From NCBI GenBank assembly GCA_025201705.1, contig MU616565.1:1-64000 (forward strand): 64,000 nt of DNA, in the 5' to 3' direction. Positions 32,959 through 43,726 of this stretch are shown one piece after another. The position numbers were made by a program, and so were the translations under genes. The stretch comes from Dissophora ornata. Its lineage: Eukaryota > Mortierellomycota > Mortierellomycetes > Mortierellales > Mortierellaceae. The notes beneath the pieces are model-generated. The model was not told the DNA's origin. It worked only from the letters and a program-made list of their open reading frames with translations, and did no database searches. Position 1 is the first letter of the stretch, and every line of letters starts with the position of its first letter.

Positions 32959-34397
32959 TTATTTCCTAAATAGGTGGGCCAGTTCGATGGTCTCTTGCTT
33001 TTGACTCGCCAAGGGCGGCTTCAAATAAGTTTCGTCTTCCATTTCCATGTCGGATGTAGCAATATCCATAGCCTTCTGGGGTTTCAGGAAGGCAGACTTT
33101 AATGCTACTAGCTTTGTTGGCGACATGCGGGAGAGATTTTTTTTTTGGTATATCGGGAAAATGCTGTATCGACTCGCAACTTTGGACGAGACAGGCGGAT
33201 GATAAGGACAGGCCAACTTTTCTGCCCTCGGTATATGGTCTCGAAGATGCGCTCCATTCAACATCTTAAAATTCGTGGGACGCCGTAGAAATCCATGAAT
33301 GATCGGCTCCAATTCGACATATTGCTGATGCGCAGAGACGACTCGTCGTCGGATTGGAAGGAGGCCGCACACCAAACTAAGAATGGCCAAATTATCAGGA
33401 ATGGATATGGCGGTGGCAGGCGTGCTGAGACTTGTCGGCGAGGCGTTGGAGGGCATCCCTGTGTCAAGGAACTCTTAGTTCTGCTCACCGTTGGTAACGG
33501 CATTGAGTAATGACATTTATATCTCTAAAATCATCGATGAGATCCAACGCAATGGCTTCACTGCTACCATGCCGCGACTTCAGCAAACTGCGCAAAAAAC
33601 ATTAGGAGCTTCTTTTTCGCGCTGCGAAAGGGCGTTTAAGTCGGGTCTGAACCTCACGCAAACAATCCAACCTCTATAGAAAGAAACTAGATATTTTATC
33701 CTAGCTTGTTGTATTGGCAGGCGAAGGGATACTATGTTGGTAGCGTCCGTTAGTGAGTTGGCGGGGCCTGAAACGTCAAAAAGGCCATGTCGTGGAAAAT
33801 ATCCATTGGTTTTAATGCCGATTTGATGACATTGTTCGTCTTTCAGCGTAACGGATAAGGATGATATGACTCCGATGTGGTTGATTCTATTCTGAGTCTT
33901 GTATTAGCTCTGGTAACTACTAGGAAAAGTCAAACTAACAATGTATATTCTACATGTCTGGGCGCAGGCGCTATGGGTCATTTTGGATAAAACATTCGTT
34001 TGATGTATTTCCAATGTGCCATCTTTAAAGATGAGAGGACCATCCTTGGAACCGCATAAATTCTTTTCGACTTTTAATCCTCCGGGGACAAGGTTTTCAG
34101 CGTAAATAAGCGGATGCAGATGATACTTTTGAAATGGTCTGCGGAAGAGCAACGCTATACAAGTGGGCACAGAAGCCAAAACATTGCGTCTTCTGTGCGA
34201 GCTTGATATGTTGAAAGGTGCAGATCCGATCCGATCCAGGATATACAGCACACGAAACACTGATTTCAGAAAAACATTGAAGCCATGGGTGTAACTCCTA
34301 ACTTCCAATCAGCGGACAGTTGTTGCTTGCTTTGTTTATTGTTTTGTCTGATGCGTTTGTCGACATTCTCGTGACATTGTCTGCATGCCGTTCTCAT
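32959..34397 (-). CDS. Unrecognised multi-exon protein gene downstream of Argonaute
   Basis: I do not recognise this protein. The best model has exons 34303-34397, 33940-34138, 33653-33891, 33489-33587, 33432-33458 and 32959-33376, giving 358 residues in phase throughout. The N-terminus has a CRQCH motif followed by a basic Q/K/N stretch. The middle (VISSLSV, IVSLRLPIQQARIKYL, ALDLIDDF) and the helix-rich C-terminal third (RRVVSAHQQYVELEPII, FLRRPTNFKMLNG) look like folded protein. The end is charged and probably flexible. None of the donors starts GTA (GTTAGG, GTTAGT, GTTCAG, GTGAGC, GTCTCA). The GTGAGC intron would be only 30 nt; skipping the 27-nt exon 5 also keeps frame and gives 349 residues. 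The start lies 39 nt after the Argonaute stop on the same strand. Confidence 0.55.
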
Positions 34398-34436
34398 TGA
34401 GATGCGAGGCGGCTGTTTATCTTTTTTTATTCAATC

Positions 34437-37400
34437 TCACACAAAGAACATCTTGTTCATCAGATCGCTCTAACATGGAACGAGATAAAAATAATAAATG
34501 TTAGATAATGCACTTATTCCGACCTGTCAATACTATACGCTTTGGATCTTTCTTTCGGCATACTTACCGAGATTCGGATCGGCCCATACTGGGGTCTGTT
34601 GCTATTCATGTATCCGTAATCAAGGTAGTATCGCGCGCGAAAAGCTAGCAAATGAGCGTACTGGACTGCAGGGACGATCGACACCGCTTTCGGGCAGCGA
34701 CTGTAAACATGGCAGAGATTGTACGTCAACTGCTGCAGCGTGTCCGATGTGAACTTGTTCTCGTCTAACAGGACATGGTAGAGAGTCGACTTCGACGTTC
34801 CCTGCAGTCCTGCATGACTCTGCAGATCTGTCGAGCAGTAAAACACTTGCTTAGTGAGCCCCACCTGTCCACCGTTTGAGCAAATCAAGTAGCCCGCAAC
34901 ATAATACAGACACGCTTTCTATGGTGTAATGAGCAACTTACAAAAGTTGAATTCCGTTGGATGCGTGATATTGGTGTCGATAACTGTACCAGAAACGCAG
35001 TTTCCAGATCGGTCTCGGTCCTGACTGTTCTGTGGGAAGAAGCGAGCGTGATGTCGTTTCTTTACAATCACAAACGTTATGCGTGGCCTATACTTCTCTG
35101 AAAAACGCTCAATGTGAATACCATCAATCAGTGCATGAGAATCCAACAACAAAAGATCAAAAGGCTCGTCCACTTACTGTCGAGCTGCGCGCACGCCTGA
35201 ACAATAGCTAAAACCTCTGTTCTCAAGATCTCAGGAAACTGGCTCTCTGACACTCCGTCCCTGTATACCAAGATCTTCTTGGGATGATGGCCGGTTGCCT
35301 TCTTGTAGGCCAACAAGATCTCACCCATGACCGATTGCATGCTCTCGATCACCTCCAGTCGCGGGTCTTGAACGAACAGGCGACCGATGAACTTGAATGC
35401 TTCATTGTCTGTCGACGCGACAATCGCCGCGATCGAGGGCTTGCTATCCTCTCCGGGACCTGGGTGACTCACATCCGCACCGATTACGAGCGGGTCGCCT
35501 TTATCCATGAATGGCATATCGTCTGGGCCTAGCGCACTGACCACACCCCCAAGTTTCGTGTTGATCTTACAGACCAAGAGCCGGCAGTACTGATCGTTGA
35601 CCCTCTGAAGTTTGGGCAGGAGTGCGCATTGCGTCATCAGGCCGGCGCCTTGCGTCTCGCAGTACGTTTTGATTTGGGGATAGATCTGTCCCTTGCCTGG
35701 CAAGAGCACGATGAGCAGCTGCATTGGACTTTTTGACACAGCCTCCGCACGCCTTCTCGCATTCTCGACCTCCTTCGGAACGTCCCCTCCTAGTTGGGCA
35801 TACACGATTGGTGGCGTGGCATTCGTCACATTCATGCCGACGTTGCACATAACCTCATACAGCATGCGCACAAACGTCCCCAGATACCGACTGACAGAAT
35901 TCTCTTTTTCAAACACCAAAAGACCCCAGCAGTCCAGTCGCATGCGCTGTTTAAACTGGCGGTCCCGATGGATCTGCCAAGCCCCTTGATTCGGTCGATC
36001 CTGTTTTTGGCCACCAAATTCAATGGTGGGTGGTGGGAGGACTCGCGCGGGCACCACGGACATTTCAGGCGAGATTCGAATGCCAAAGGAGGCGAGATAT
36101 GGATTAGCATCCATATCCAAGATCCGCAAGGAATTCCTGATCTTGGATGCTCGTTGGTCCGGCTTTATAGCTGTCGTCTTGATCATAGCCGCCAGTTGCT
36201 CATCGTTTAGCTAAAGGATTTCAAGAAACGATCATGGAACTTAACGAGGCAGCATAGACATCATGCACTTCCCTATTCCACATCTAGTTTGTAAAGGGTA
36301 CGTTACTTTTTTCTTGTAGTGCTGACCTGGAGTGATAAAGCAAACTTCTGCCGGGAAGTAGGCTACCGATTCTCGCCCTTTCGCCCCTAGACACGGAAGC
36401 GCGGGGTATTTCAACCGGCGATCGTAAGTCTGAAAAAAGTAATCACTCACAGAGACACTCCTCTTGCTGCCATCGTTGAAGTCTCGGTCAAAGTACGTCC
36501 TATCTGCAGCTGCTTGGCTGACGTTGGCTATTTTGTACCTTTTCAAGATTACAATTCTGAGTTATGACATCTGTCTTTCGCTATTCACTGGCGATTACAG
36601 CATGGCAATATTCTTACCTTCGTTGGCTGTCGGAGCGGGTGACGACGGTGAAGGTGCATCCTTTGAGGACGCGTTCAATTTTAGCAATGTCGTTCCGGTG
36701 CAAAGATCGATTCGGATCGAATCTTCCCAGAATATTGCCGATGACGTCGACTGCATTGCCACCTTTGATAAAGGCCGTGGCCGTCGTATCGATGTTCACG
36801 TAGCAAGTTCGCTGTCCAGGCCTGACGGATTGGAATATTCCTTCCCATTTCTCAATACCTCCGCCGAGGTTGACTGCATTGTCGGGAATATAAACTGACC
36901 TACCAACTGTTTTCACGGTTAAGAAGCGGAAGCGGAAACAATAGGAAGTTTTGATGTTTGATATGCAGAGTGATAGATACAAGGATGGCCAATGCCCCGA
37001 CTTACCGTTGGCCATTGTGGTGAAAGGCTTGTGGGTGAGCACAACGTTGAGTGCTTGAATGGCAGTCGAACATCCTGCCGTGAATGGTCCTCTCCTGTCC
37101 AGGAACAGCTGCAACTCGTTGACATTGATTTCTGCAACAAACAGCAGTTTGAGCTTGAATATGTTTTTCTTCGCATCCGGCCCCCTGTTCCGTCCTCGTT
37201 CTTCTGGCAGCTCCAGCTGATATATAAAACATTAATAGTGGAAGAGTAAGAAACGACGAGAAAAATTAAAAGTATTGCTGCTTTGACCAAAAAAAGAGCC
37301 AAACACTGACCTCTAACGCAAGCGCATCGCCGGCGTCGCTGACACGCTTTATCTTCGACGCTGAGAAAGCGTTGGCTCGGCCATCGAACGCGATTTTGAC

Positions 37401-38015
37401 GTTCTCGCGAGCAAATTCTGGTTGAGCCTCGACAATCGACCACAGCTTGGAGTTTTTTTAGACGAAATAAGTCATTCATCAAGCACCAAAGATAGCAAGG
37501 AGAGATTCTAGTGAATTTGACATTCAGTACCTTTCTGGCCCTATCTGGGGGGAGTTCTGGAGCAATCGAGACATCGTAGTGGAAAATCTTCGACGTGGGG
37601 AGCTACGAGTAAGAATACATAGATACATGCGCGGCCGTGCGTGCATGGAATAAGTTTCTGGAAGCAGTACCATCTGAAGCAGTCTTTCACGAGCTTGATG
37701 CCACAGCGGCGTGTGTCTTACTCGTTGAATGGCAAAGAAGTTTGCAAAGACTCTGGTCGCCTTGCCGACAGTGCCGCCTCGATCCGGACGGAGTGCATTC
37801 TCGGTCACATCCTTTGGTGTCGAGGTCGGTGGTGCGACTGCAGTGGATGTCGTACGGTTAGAGGCAGATAGTGGGGGTCGTGACGCAGATGATGAACTTG
37901 AGCCAGCAGTTGAGGATAGGGGCTCGTTAGTTGAGAATGGACGCCTGCTGCGCTCAGAGGCGCCTTCAGGGCTGTCGGGGATCCGTCTCTTTGGCGGGCC
38001 TGTGTTCTGCGACAT
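34437..38015 (-). CDS. Argonaute (RNA-silencing slicer)
   Basis: Ten exons, 37722-38015, 37531-37602, 37311-37445, 37006-37216, 36618-36906, 36307-36538, 35178-36210, 34942-35097, 34568-34827 and 34437-34469, give 904 residues. Argonaute binds small RNAs and cleaves or represses targets. The N-terminal domain starts at [15 protein letters not shown]. The linker region has [10 protein letters not shown] and [14 protein letters not shown]. The PAZ-derived segment contains [15 protein letters not shown]. The PIWI domain spans ~480-885. All four slicer residues appear present: D in GADVSHP (~654), E in RLEVIE (~696), D in YRDGVSE (~731) and H in YAHLLAF (~863). The C-terminus ends hydrophobic (MFFV), as family members do. 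An in-frame ATG at 38162 would add a hydrophobic leader and was not chosen. Confidence 0.95.
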
Positions 38016-38725
38016 GCCGGTGTATAGATGTGCTACCCGAGCTGTGTGTCCGGGGCAGAGAGGCAGAGAGGCAAAAAGTAGAAGATGTGGGAATGGTGGT
38101 TGTGGCAAGCATAAAGCTAAAAATGAAACAATCAGAAACAGTCCAAGGCTAGGGAGCGCCACAGGTGGCTGATGCTCTCTCTCTCCTGTTCCATGTGGTC
38201 AAATATCCATATTCCCTTTTCAAAGACTTGCGAGACGTGGTGCTCGCCAATATTCGTCAGGGTATGAGACTCATGCCTATCGTGCAGAGGTTTTCCAGTT
38301 CACGTCGACCTGGATGTATAAAGATCTGTGCTGGAGCAATATGTGTTCTCTTGAGCCTGGCTATAGGTGTACAAGATTAAGTCCGCCTAGGATCCTGATT
38401 GGTTGCGCCTGTTGGAAACGTGCACTCGCCTTGGCCGATCGTTGGTGGCGAATTTAAAGTTCCAGGCACCCCACTCGACTGCAACCATTGCACTGACTCC
38501 AATCCACGCTCTGCACTCCACTCGTGGTGTCTTTGATTCAATCGTTGCATCCTTATTGCTCATTCATCCTCATCTACTTTTCCTTTTATTCTTGTTCCTT
38601 CTCTTCCCTTCTTTCCTTTCCTCCTCCTCTTTATCCTCCTCCTATCCCCGTGGTCAAGCACCTTCGTCGTCGCACGCCCAAGCACCCTAGGACCACTCTA
38701 CCAACCACATTTTACAAAGCAAGCA
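38016..38725. promoter_or_regulatory. Divergent promoter region, Argonaute and small membrane protein
   Basis: This 710-nt gap has a strongly pyrimidine-rich tract at 38540-38650 on the plus strand, ahead of the small membrane protein start. On the minus strand an open frame extends Argonaute upstream to an ATG at 38162. No gene was supported in it. Confidence 0.5.
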
Positions 38726-38926
38726 ATGGGCGCTAACGCAGGAGAATATTCAGCCCCTCACCAGGCTCAGACGGATCCCGTCTCGCTGACCAAGATCTTG
38801 GGAGTAATGGCTCTCTGCGTGACGTTGATCGGCGCCGTCCTCGCCTTCTGCATCATGTGGATCATCCGCGTCGGCAAGGCCGAGCATGCCGAAAAACAGA
38901 AGAACCTCGCCAAGAAGCAGGATTAA
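38726..38926 (+). CDS. Small single-pass membrane protein, 66 residues
   Basis: The open frame starts with a good context after a pyrimidine-rich leader. A polar N-terminus of ~25 residues precedes one hydrophobic helix (about 25-47, ILGVMALCVTLIGAVLAF and on). A Lys/Glu-rich tail (KAEHAEKQKNLAKKQ) follows. The charge distribution suggests a tail-exposed ER or mitochondrial membrane protein. No family is recognised; its reality rests on the compact hydrophobic/charged design and the leader. Confidence 0.6.
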   Translation: MGANAGEYSAPHQAQTDPVSLTKILGVMALCVTLIGAVLAFCIMWIIRVGKAEHAEKQKNLAKKQD

Positions 38927-39179
38927 CAGGAGAGCGTCGACAGAATGCCGTTCTTGTCCCTTCTGATAACAGATCAGCCAACAGGAATCGAGAACAAAAA
39001 GGACACTGGATTATACCCCTTCCAATCTAGCTCTCCATGCACTTCTAGCATATTCTTTTATCCAGCCTCTCTATTGTTTTCTTTTCTCGTCTCCTTCCTA
39101 TAATTCCACCGTACTTTACTTAGAAAGAACTATTCGCATAATATCCTTTTTCATATTTAAACAAAAAAGAAAAGCAACT

Positions 39180-41196
39180 CTATGATCTCTTTATTCGCTT
39201 TGAATCGTTCAGTCTTGTGGCAGCGCTTGGTGATGATGGCAGCAACGGAGACGATGTTATCAGCGGCGAAGCGGACTGTGAAGGAAGCGGCGAGGGTGCT
39301 GCTGTTGAGGTAGCTGCTGAATCTGAATCCTCTGCGGACAGTCGCACAGAATGTGGGTAAAGTGCTCTATGGATATCACCCCACCATGATCGACCATGTT
39401 CCTTGTACCAATTAACTATCCATTCAATACAGACAAAGTAGGCAAACGATATCAGAAACTAACTTCCAAAAGACACGGATAATACAAAGACCGCAGTGAG
39501 CATAGTAAGCGCAATGATCACAGAACGTACTTGTTTTGCCAATGCCATCTTCGAATTGAACCTTAGGAGACCACCCAAGACCGAGCAGCCTTGTAGCATC
39601 AACCGCATACCGCCGATCATTAAACGCTCGGTCTTCTACAAAGACAATCCGATCCGCGCATGTCTTGCATTGCTTCAAATGCTGCTCCGCTTCATCCTGT
39701 CTATTGGCTGTAAAGTCACGCTTTATACAGTTATCCTTCTCCAATTCAGTTCCGGATCTCGTCTGTAAATCCTCGTCCTCCTCTTGCTGCTGCTGCAATG
39801 GCGTTGGTGGCAGCGGTTGCGGTACAGTAACCATACGATGGATCAAATCCTGAGCAAGCTCCAAGTTATTCATCTCATGTCCCGCGCCGATATTATACAC
39901 CTGTCCGACTTCTCCGCGATGCAAGATCACGTCCAGCGCATCTGCAACGTCTGTTACATACAGGTATGTCCTCGAGTGCTCCCCAGATCCGTGAATATAG
40001 CAGTGACCTCCACCTTGACTGCGCGTTCTCTTACGGTTCTTACTGCCTTTGAAGTCTGCACTGAGCCTATGCCGGATATCATTGTAGGCGTCCGTATCGG
40101 CGCCGCTTTGATTACTGTTGAGAAGGCTCATGATGAACTTTGGAAAGATCTTTTCAGGGTATTGAAAAGGACCATAGACATTGTTGCTCCGCGTGATGAT
40201 TACGGGCAGATGGAAGGATTTATGGTAGGCCTGGACCATGCATTCCGCAGCAGCTTTGGTCGCAGAGTATGGATTGCTTGGAGCTAACGGAGCATCCTCC
40301 TTGCAATCAGGCTATCACATTCAATTTGTCAGACGCGAAAGTCCGGGTCAGGATACGTGCCAAGGACCTTCAGAGAGCACCAATAGAAGATAGTGTCATG
40401 GTGAAGATGAGTTTTTTTTTACCTGACCGAATGGGACTTCGCCGTAGACTTCATCGGTTGAGACATAAATAAACCTCCATGCATCCCTCCTCTTCCTGTC
40501 GTCGTCATTCAAGCTGCCCCCATTCTTTCCAAGTGACGAAGTGAATTGGCAGAACATTCTCCTCGCAGCCTCAAGCATGACATGGGCGCCCAGGACATTA
40601 TTTTTTGTGAACTCGATCGACTCGCCAAAGGATTTGTCCACGTGTGTCTGTGCTGCTAAATGGATTACAGTATCGATCTGGTATTTCATCATCGCCATCT
40701 GCACAGTTTCAAGATCTGTGATATCGCCTTCAAGAAATTCGAAGTTGGAGTAGAGCGGTGTCGTTTTGTCTGTATAGTTTTTGCTTGGTGTGGAGCCGTT
40801 ATTAACTTGATCTGACTCTGGTGGTGATGGTGGTGGCGGTGGTTGCAGGAAGGGATGCAGATTGTTGAAGGAGCTGCAGTAGTCGAGTTTATCAATCACC
40901 AGAATAAAGTACTCTGGATAGTTGAGGACCAACTTTCTGACTAGAACAGATCCTCTATAAAGCAGAAGGATTAGTGTACTGATCTTCGACGCCTTTATTG
41001 AACGCCATTAAATGCTCCATGCCTTCACCCCGTGCCAGGATGAGGTTGTGACATCAACTCACATGAATCCAGCTCCTCCTGTCAAGAGGATATGTTTGGA
41101 GTATGCTCCATCCAGATCTTGCGATGTGCGGGTTGGGACGTTGCGTCCAAGAAGGTCCTTGTGAATGTCGCTTAAGATTGCATCCTGAGAGTTCAT
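39180..41196 (-). CDS. Nucleotide-sugar 4,6-dehydratase (dTDP/UDP-glucose type, SDR)
   Basis: Four exons, 41063-41196, 40423-40954, 39531-40299 and 39180-39415, give 556 residues. The enzyme converts a nucleotide-glucose to its 4-keto-6-deoxy product, the first step toward rhamnose-type sugars. The NAD-binding motif TGGAGFIGS is completed across the first splice junction. HLAAQTHVD, the catalytic STDEVYG and the active-site NPYSATK motif follow. RSNNVYGP, DVADAL, VYNIGAG and KTINWYKEH complete the family pattern. Compared with ~350-residue bacterial RmlB it has a Pro-rich insert near 85-110, a basic insert near 320-350, a Q/E-rich insert near 400-440, and a Ser/Pro-rich tail. dTDP versus UDP preference is not decidable here. 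Confidence 0.9.
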
Positions 41197-41574
41197 CGCT
41201 GGGGCATGGCTGGGGTTCCAGAGACGAAAAGACAGAGGTCGGCGAATGGAATGAGATGATGGAGAAATATTCAACGGCGACTTCAGACAAGCTCTTCTCC
41301 AGCAGGTGACCGTGACTGGTGTAATTTGGCCCTGAACTCAAAGTTCGTTGGTCAAGGCTCTCACATGGCATGTATTACCTCAGGCCCAGGCACCTTGTCT
41401 CGAAAAACGGAAATGCAATCGATCGTGTCCCGGCCAGTTTCTCGTCATGACCTCGAGGTCAAAGATATGCCAAACACTCTCAGAAGCAGAGATGTAGTGA
41501 TCAACAGTATACTGCTGATCTTGTATATTTTCAACTACGAAGTGTGACATGTAATCAATCGCCTCCCCCTCTCT
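41197..41574. promoter_or_regulatory. Upstream region of the dehydratase gene
   Basis: This lies between the 3' end of the universal stress gene and the dehydratase start, both on the minus strand. An in-frame ATG at 41274 could extend the dehydratase by 26 residues. Nothing else is evident. Confidence 0.4.
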
Positions 41575-43275
41575 TTAGTCATCCTCCGCAAAGGCCTGTT
41601 CGTACTTGAGGTTCGCCTCCTTGACACTCCTCGTCTGTTCAATAAAGCGACCACGTCTCGTCTTCTTCTTTCCTTTGGGCTTCTTTGGTGCACGCACAAC
41701 CATCACAGGCACTGACGAGTTATGGACCAAAAAGTTACTGATCGATCCGAGCAGCAATCTATATCAGATTAGAAGACATGGCTAGTCAGCCTAGGAACTA
41801 CTAGAGTATACGTTTCGTCTCAACTCATGTCATGGCAGTGATGATGGCTTACCCCTTGATGGCACCTCGGCCACGGGAGCCAACAATGACGGTCGACAGG
41901 TCGTCCAGGTCGTCAATCTAGTTCACGCAAAACAAACCAAGAACATGGAGTTAGACAGGGGTAGGCGACACACATGTAACTTTAAACTGCAAAAAGGTTT
42001 CAAAATAGAAGTAGATAGTCAAAAATCCCGCAACTGGAAGTAAAACAGGAACGGCTGAAAAGTTGCTTACCATCTCGATCAAAAGCTCCTTTGCTCCCAT
42101 GGACTTTGTCGCGGCGATAATGTGAATGACGACAGTGATATCCCGCAAGCAAGTGTGCTCCAACTGCTCATGAATATTTTTTGTTAGCTTCTCAGCATCT
42201 TCGCGCATCTCTGCCTGCACTCCCTTCTTGACCTTGTTGCTGTCTACAGATTATAATGGACACATGCAAAAAAAAAAAGAACGTGATGAGTACTGCGAGC
42301 CCAATTTTTAAAAAACGAAAATATTCTCTGCGCTGCCTGTTACCTACCCGCTTTGTCGTCTTCAACAATCGTCACGACATTCAGCTCGTCACCATTGCGA
42401 AGGATGGTCGTGATAGCCCACTCTGTGGCGTGCCAACTCTCACCCGATAGATCAGTGGCAACCATATAGTTTTTGCGTCCCCGTGTGGACTTCTTTAGCT
42501 CCTGTTCCGACTCCGGCACCTTGTGAGTCGAATGCTCGTTTCCAGAGTATTTCAGGGTGATGCGAGTTCGTGCAGGGTTCTTGGCGGTCTCAACCAAACA
42601 TGGGAGAGCAATATGGGGTCTGACGGGTTCTTGGAGGCGTTCTTCTTGCTGGCTAGCGGCGGAAGCAGACCCCGGACTTGTTCCCAAACTAGTGGGATCT
42701 TGATAGAGTTCGCCACCTAGACTAGGGCTGAGATCGCCATTCAATGCTATGTCAGGCATGGAGGCTGAGGACAAAGGTATCGCCTTGCTTGATGCTCCTC
42801 CTTCGATGCTAGTTGAACCAGTGCTGCCCAGCGACAACTTGCCAACGGCATCGCCCGCTGCGTTGACCTCTGAAGAATCCGCGTCGTCGTCGTTGGAGGA
42901 GTCCTGGTCCTCGTCCTCATCGTCCTCTTCCTTTTCATTTTCCTTCCCTTTCTCCTTCTCCTTCTCCTTCTCTGATGCCGTCTTCAACTTTGAGGTGCCA
43001 TCGAGCGCCTCAAACCTGGGATCCAGGTGTGCGAATTCGTCGTCGTCCTCGTCGTCGTCCGACTTTTTGTCGCTCTCATAAGACGCTTCGTCATCGTCGT
43101 CTTCAGATTCCTCTTCGGAGAAGGGTTGCTCTTTAGAAGGCTTTTTCTTGTTCTTTTGGGCCTTGTTCTTTTGATAACTCCTCACTGAAGCTGGGGAGAG
43201 AGGCATTGCCTGTGAAGACTCGTCTTCTTCCTCGGGAGGCTGGCCCGTTTGAATGGCAAGGTCGCTGGAAGACAT
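41575..43275 (-). CDS. Universal stress protein (UspA) with long acidic N-terminus
   Basis: Four exons, 42348-43275, 42071-42243, 41853-41917 and 41575-41758, give 449 residues. The N-terminal ~240 residues are low complexity: Asp/Glu- and Lys/Glu-rich repeats (EKEKEKEKGKEN) and Ser-rich stretches, probably disordered. The C-terminal Usp fold begins at RKNYMVATDLSGES and continues through ELNVVTIVEDD. The ATP-binding signature is complete: VGSRGRGAIKG followed by GSISNFLVHNSSVPVMVV. A basic tail (KKPKGKKKTRRGR) could be a nuclear signal. Such fungal proteins are implicated in stress responses; the role here is inferred. Confidence 0.9.
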
Positions 43276-43726
43276 GAGCGTATTTGTTTCTGCGTTGCTG
43301 GCGTGGGAGTGGGAGTGGAGGTTTGGCGCCTGCTAATATTATGAGGGATTAGGTTGATTGGTGGTGATGCGGAAATACAGAAAAGACATCCCGTTTTGAG
43401 ACAGAGGGGAAAGAAGGTAGTGGCGCAGCGTGATGCTCCAGACGCCAAATGAGCCGCCTTGCAAGCATGCCTCGCCATGGAGAAATGTGCCCGCACATAT
43501 CATGTCGCCAGCATGCATCTGATCACGGGCCGGCATGGTGCCGCACGCTTTATTGCATGGTTCAAGAAGGACCAAGGCTGGAACGCGCGAACGCTATTCA
43601 CCGGGTCATTGAGTGGCCATCGTGACTGCGGAGTGGGCGGAAGCCGTTGCGTTGCTTCTGGCCATGCCGTTTGATCGCGATGTTTTATCAACGTAAACGA
43701 TTCGCAGGAACCAAGCAGATACAGAA
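43276..43726. promoter_or_regulatory. Divergent promoter region, Usp and GatB
   Basis: This 451-nt divergent region separates the two start codons. Several short minus-strand ORFs cross it but have no family support. No named element was recognised. Confidence 0.45.

Noticed and set aside
33904..34308. Minus-strand open frame beginning at 34308 as the first exon of the unrecognised gene
   Set aside because: Its first codon is TTG right after a stop. An ATG at 34397 with a GTTAGG-CGCAG intron joins in phase to the part of this frame starting at 34138, a better model.
38016..38162. N-terminal extension of Argonaute from the ATG at 38162
   Set aside because: It would add a hydrophobic, signal-like leader to a cytosolic protein; the ATG at 38015 fits better.
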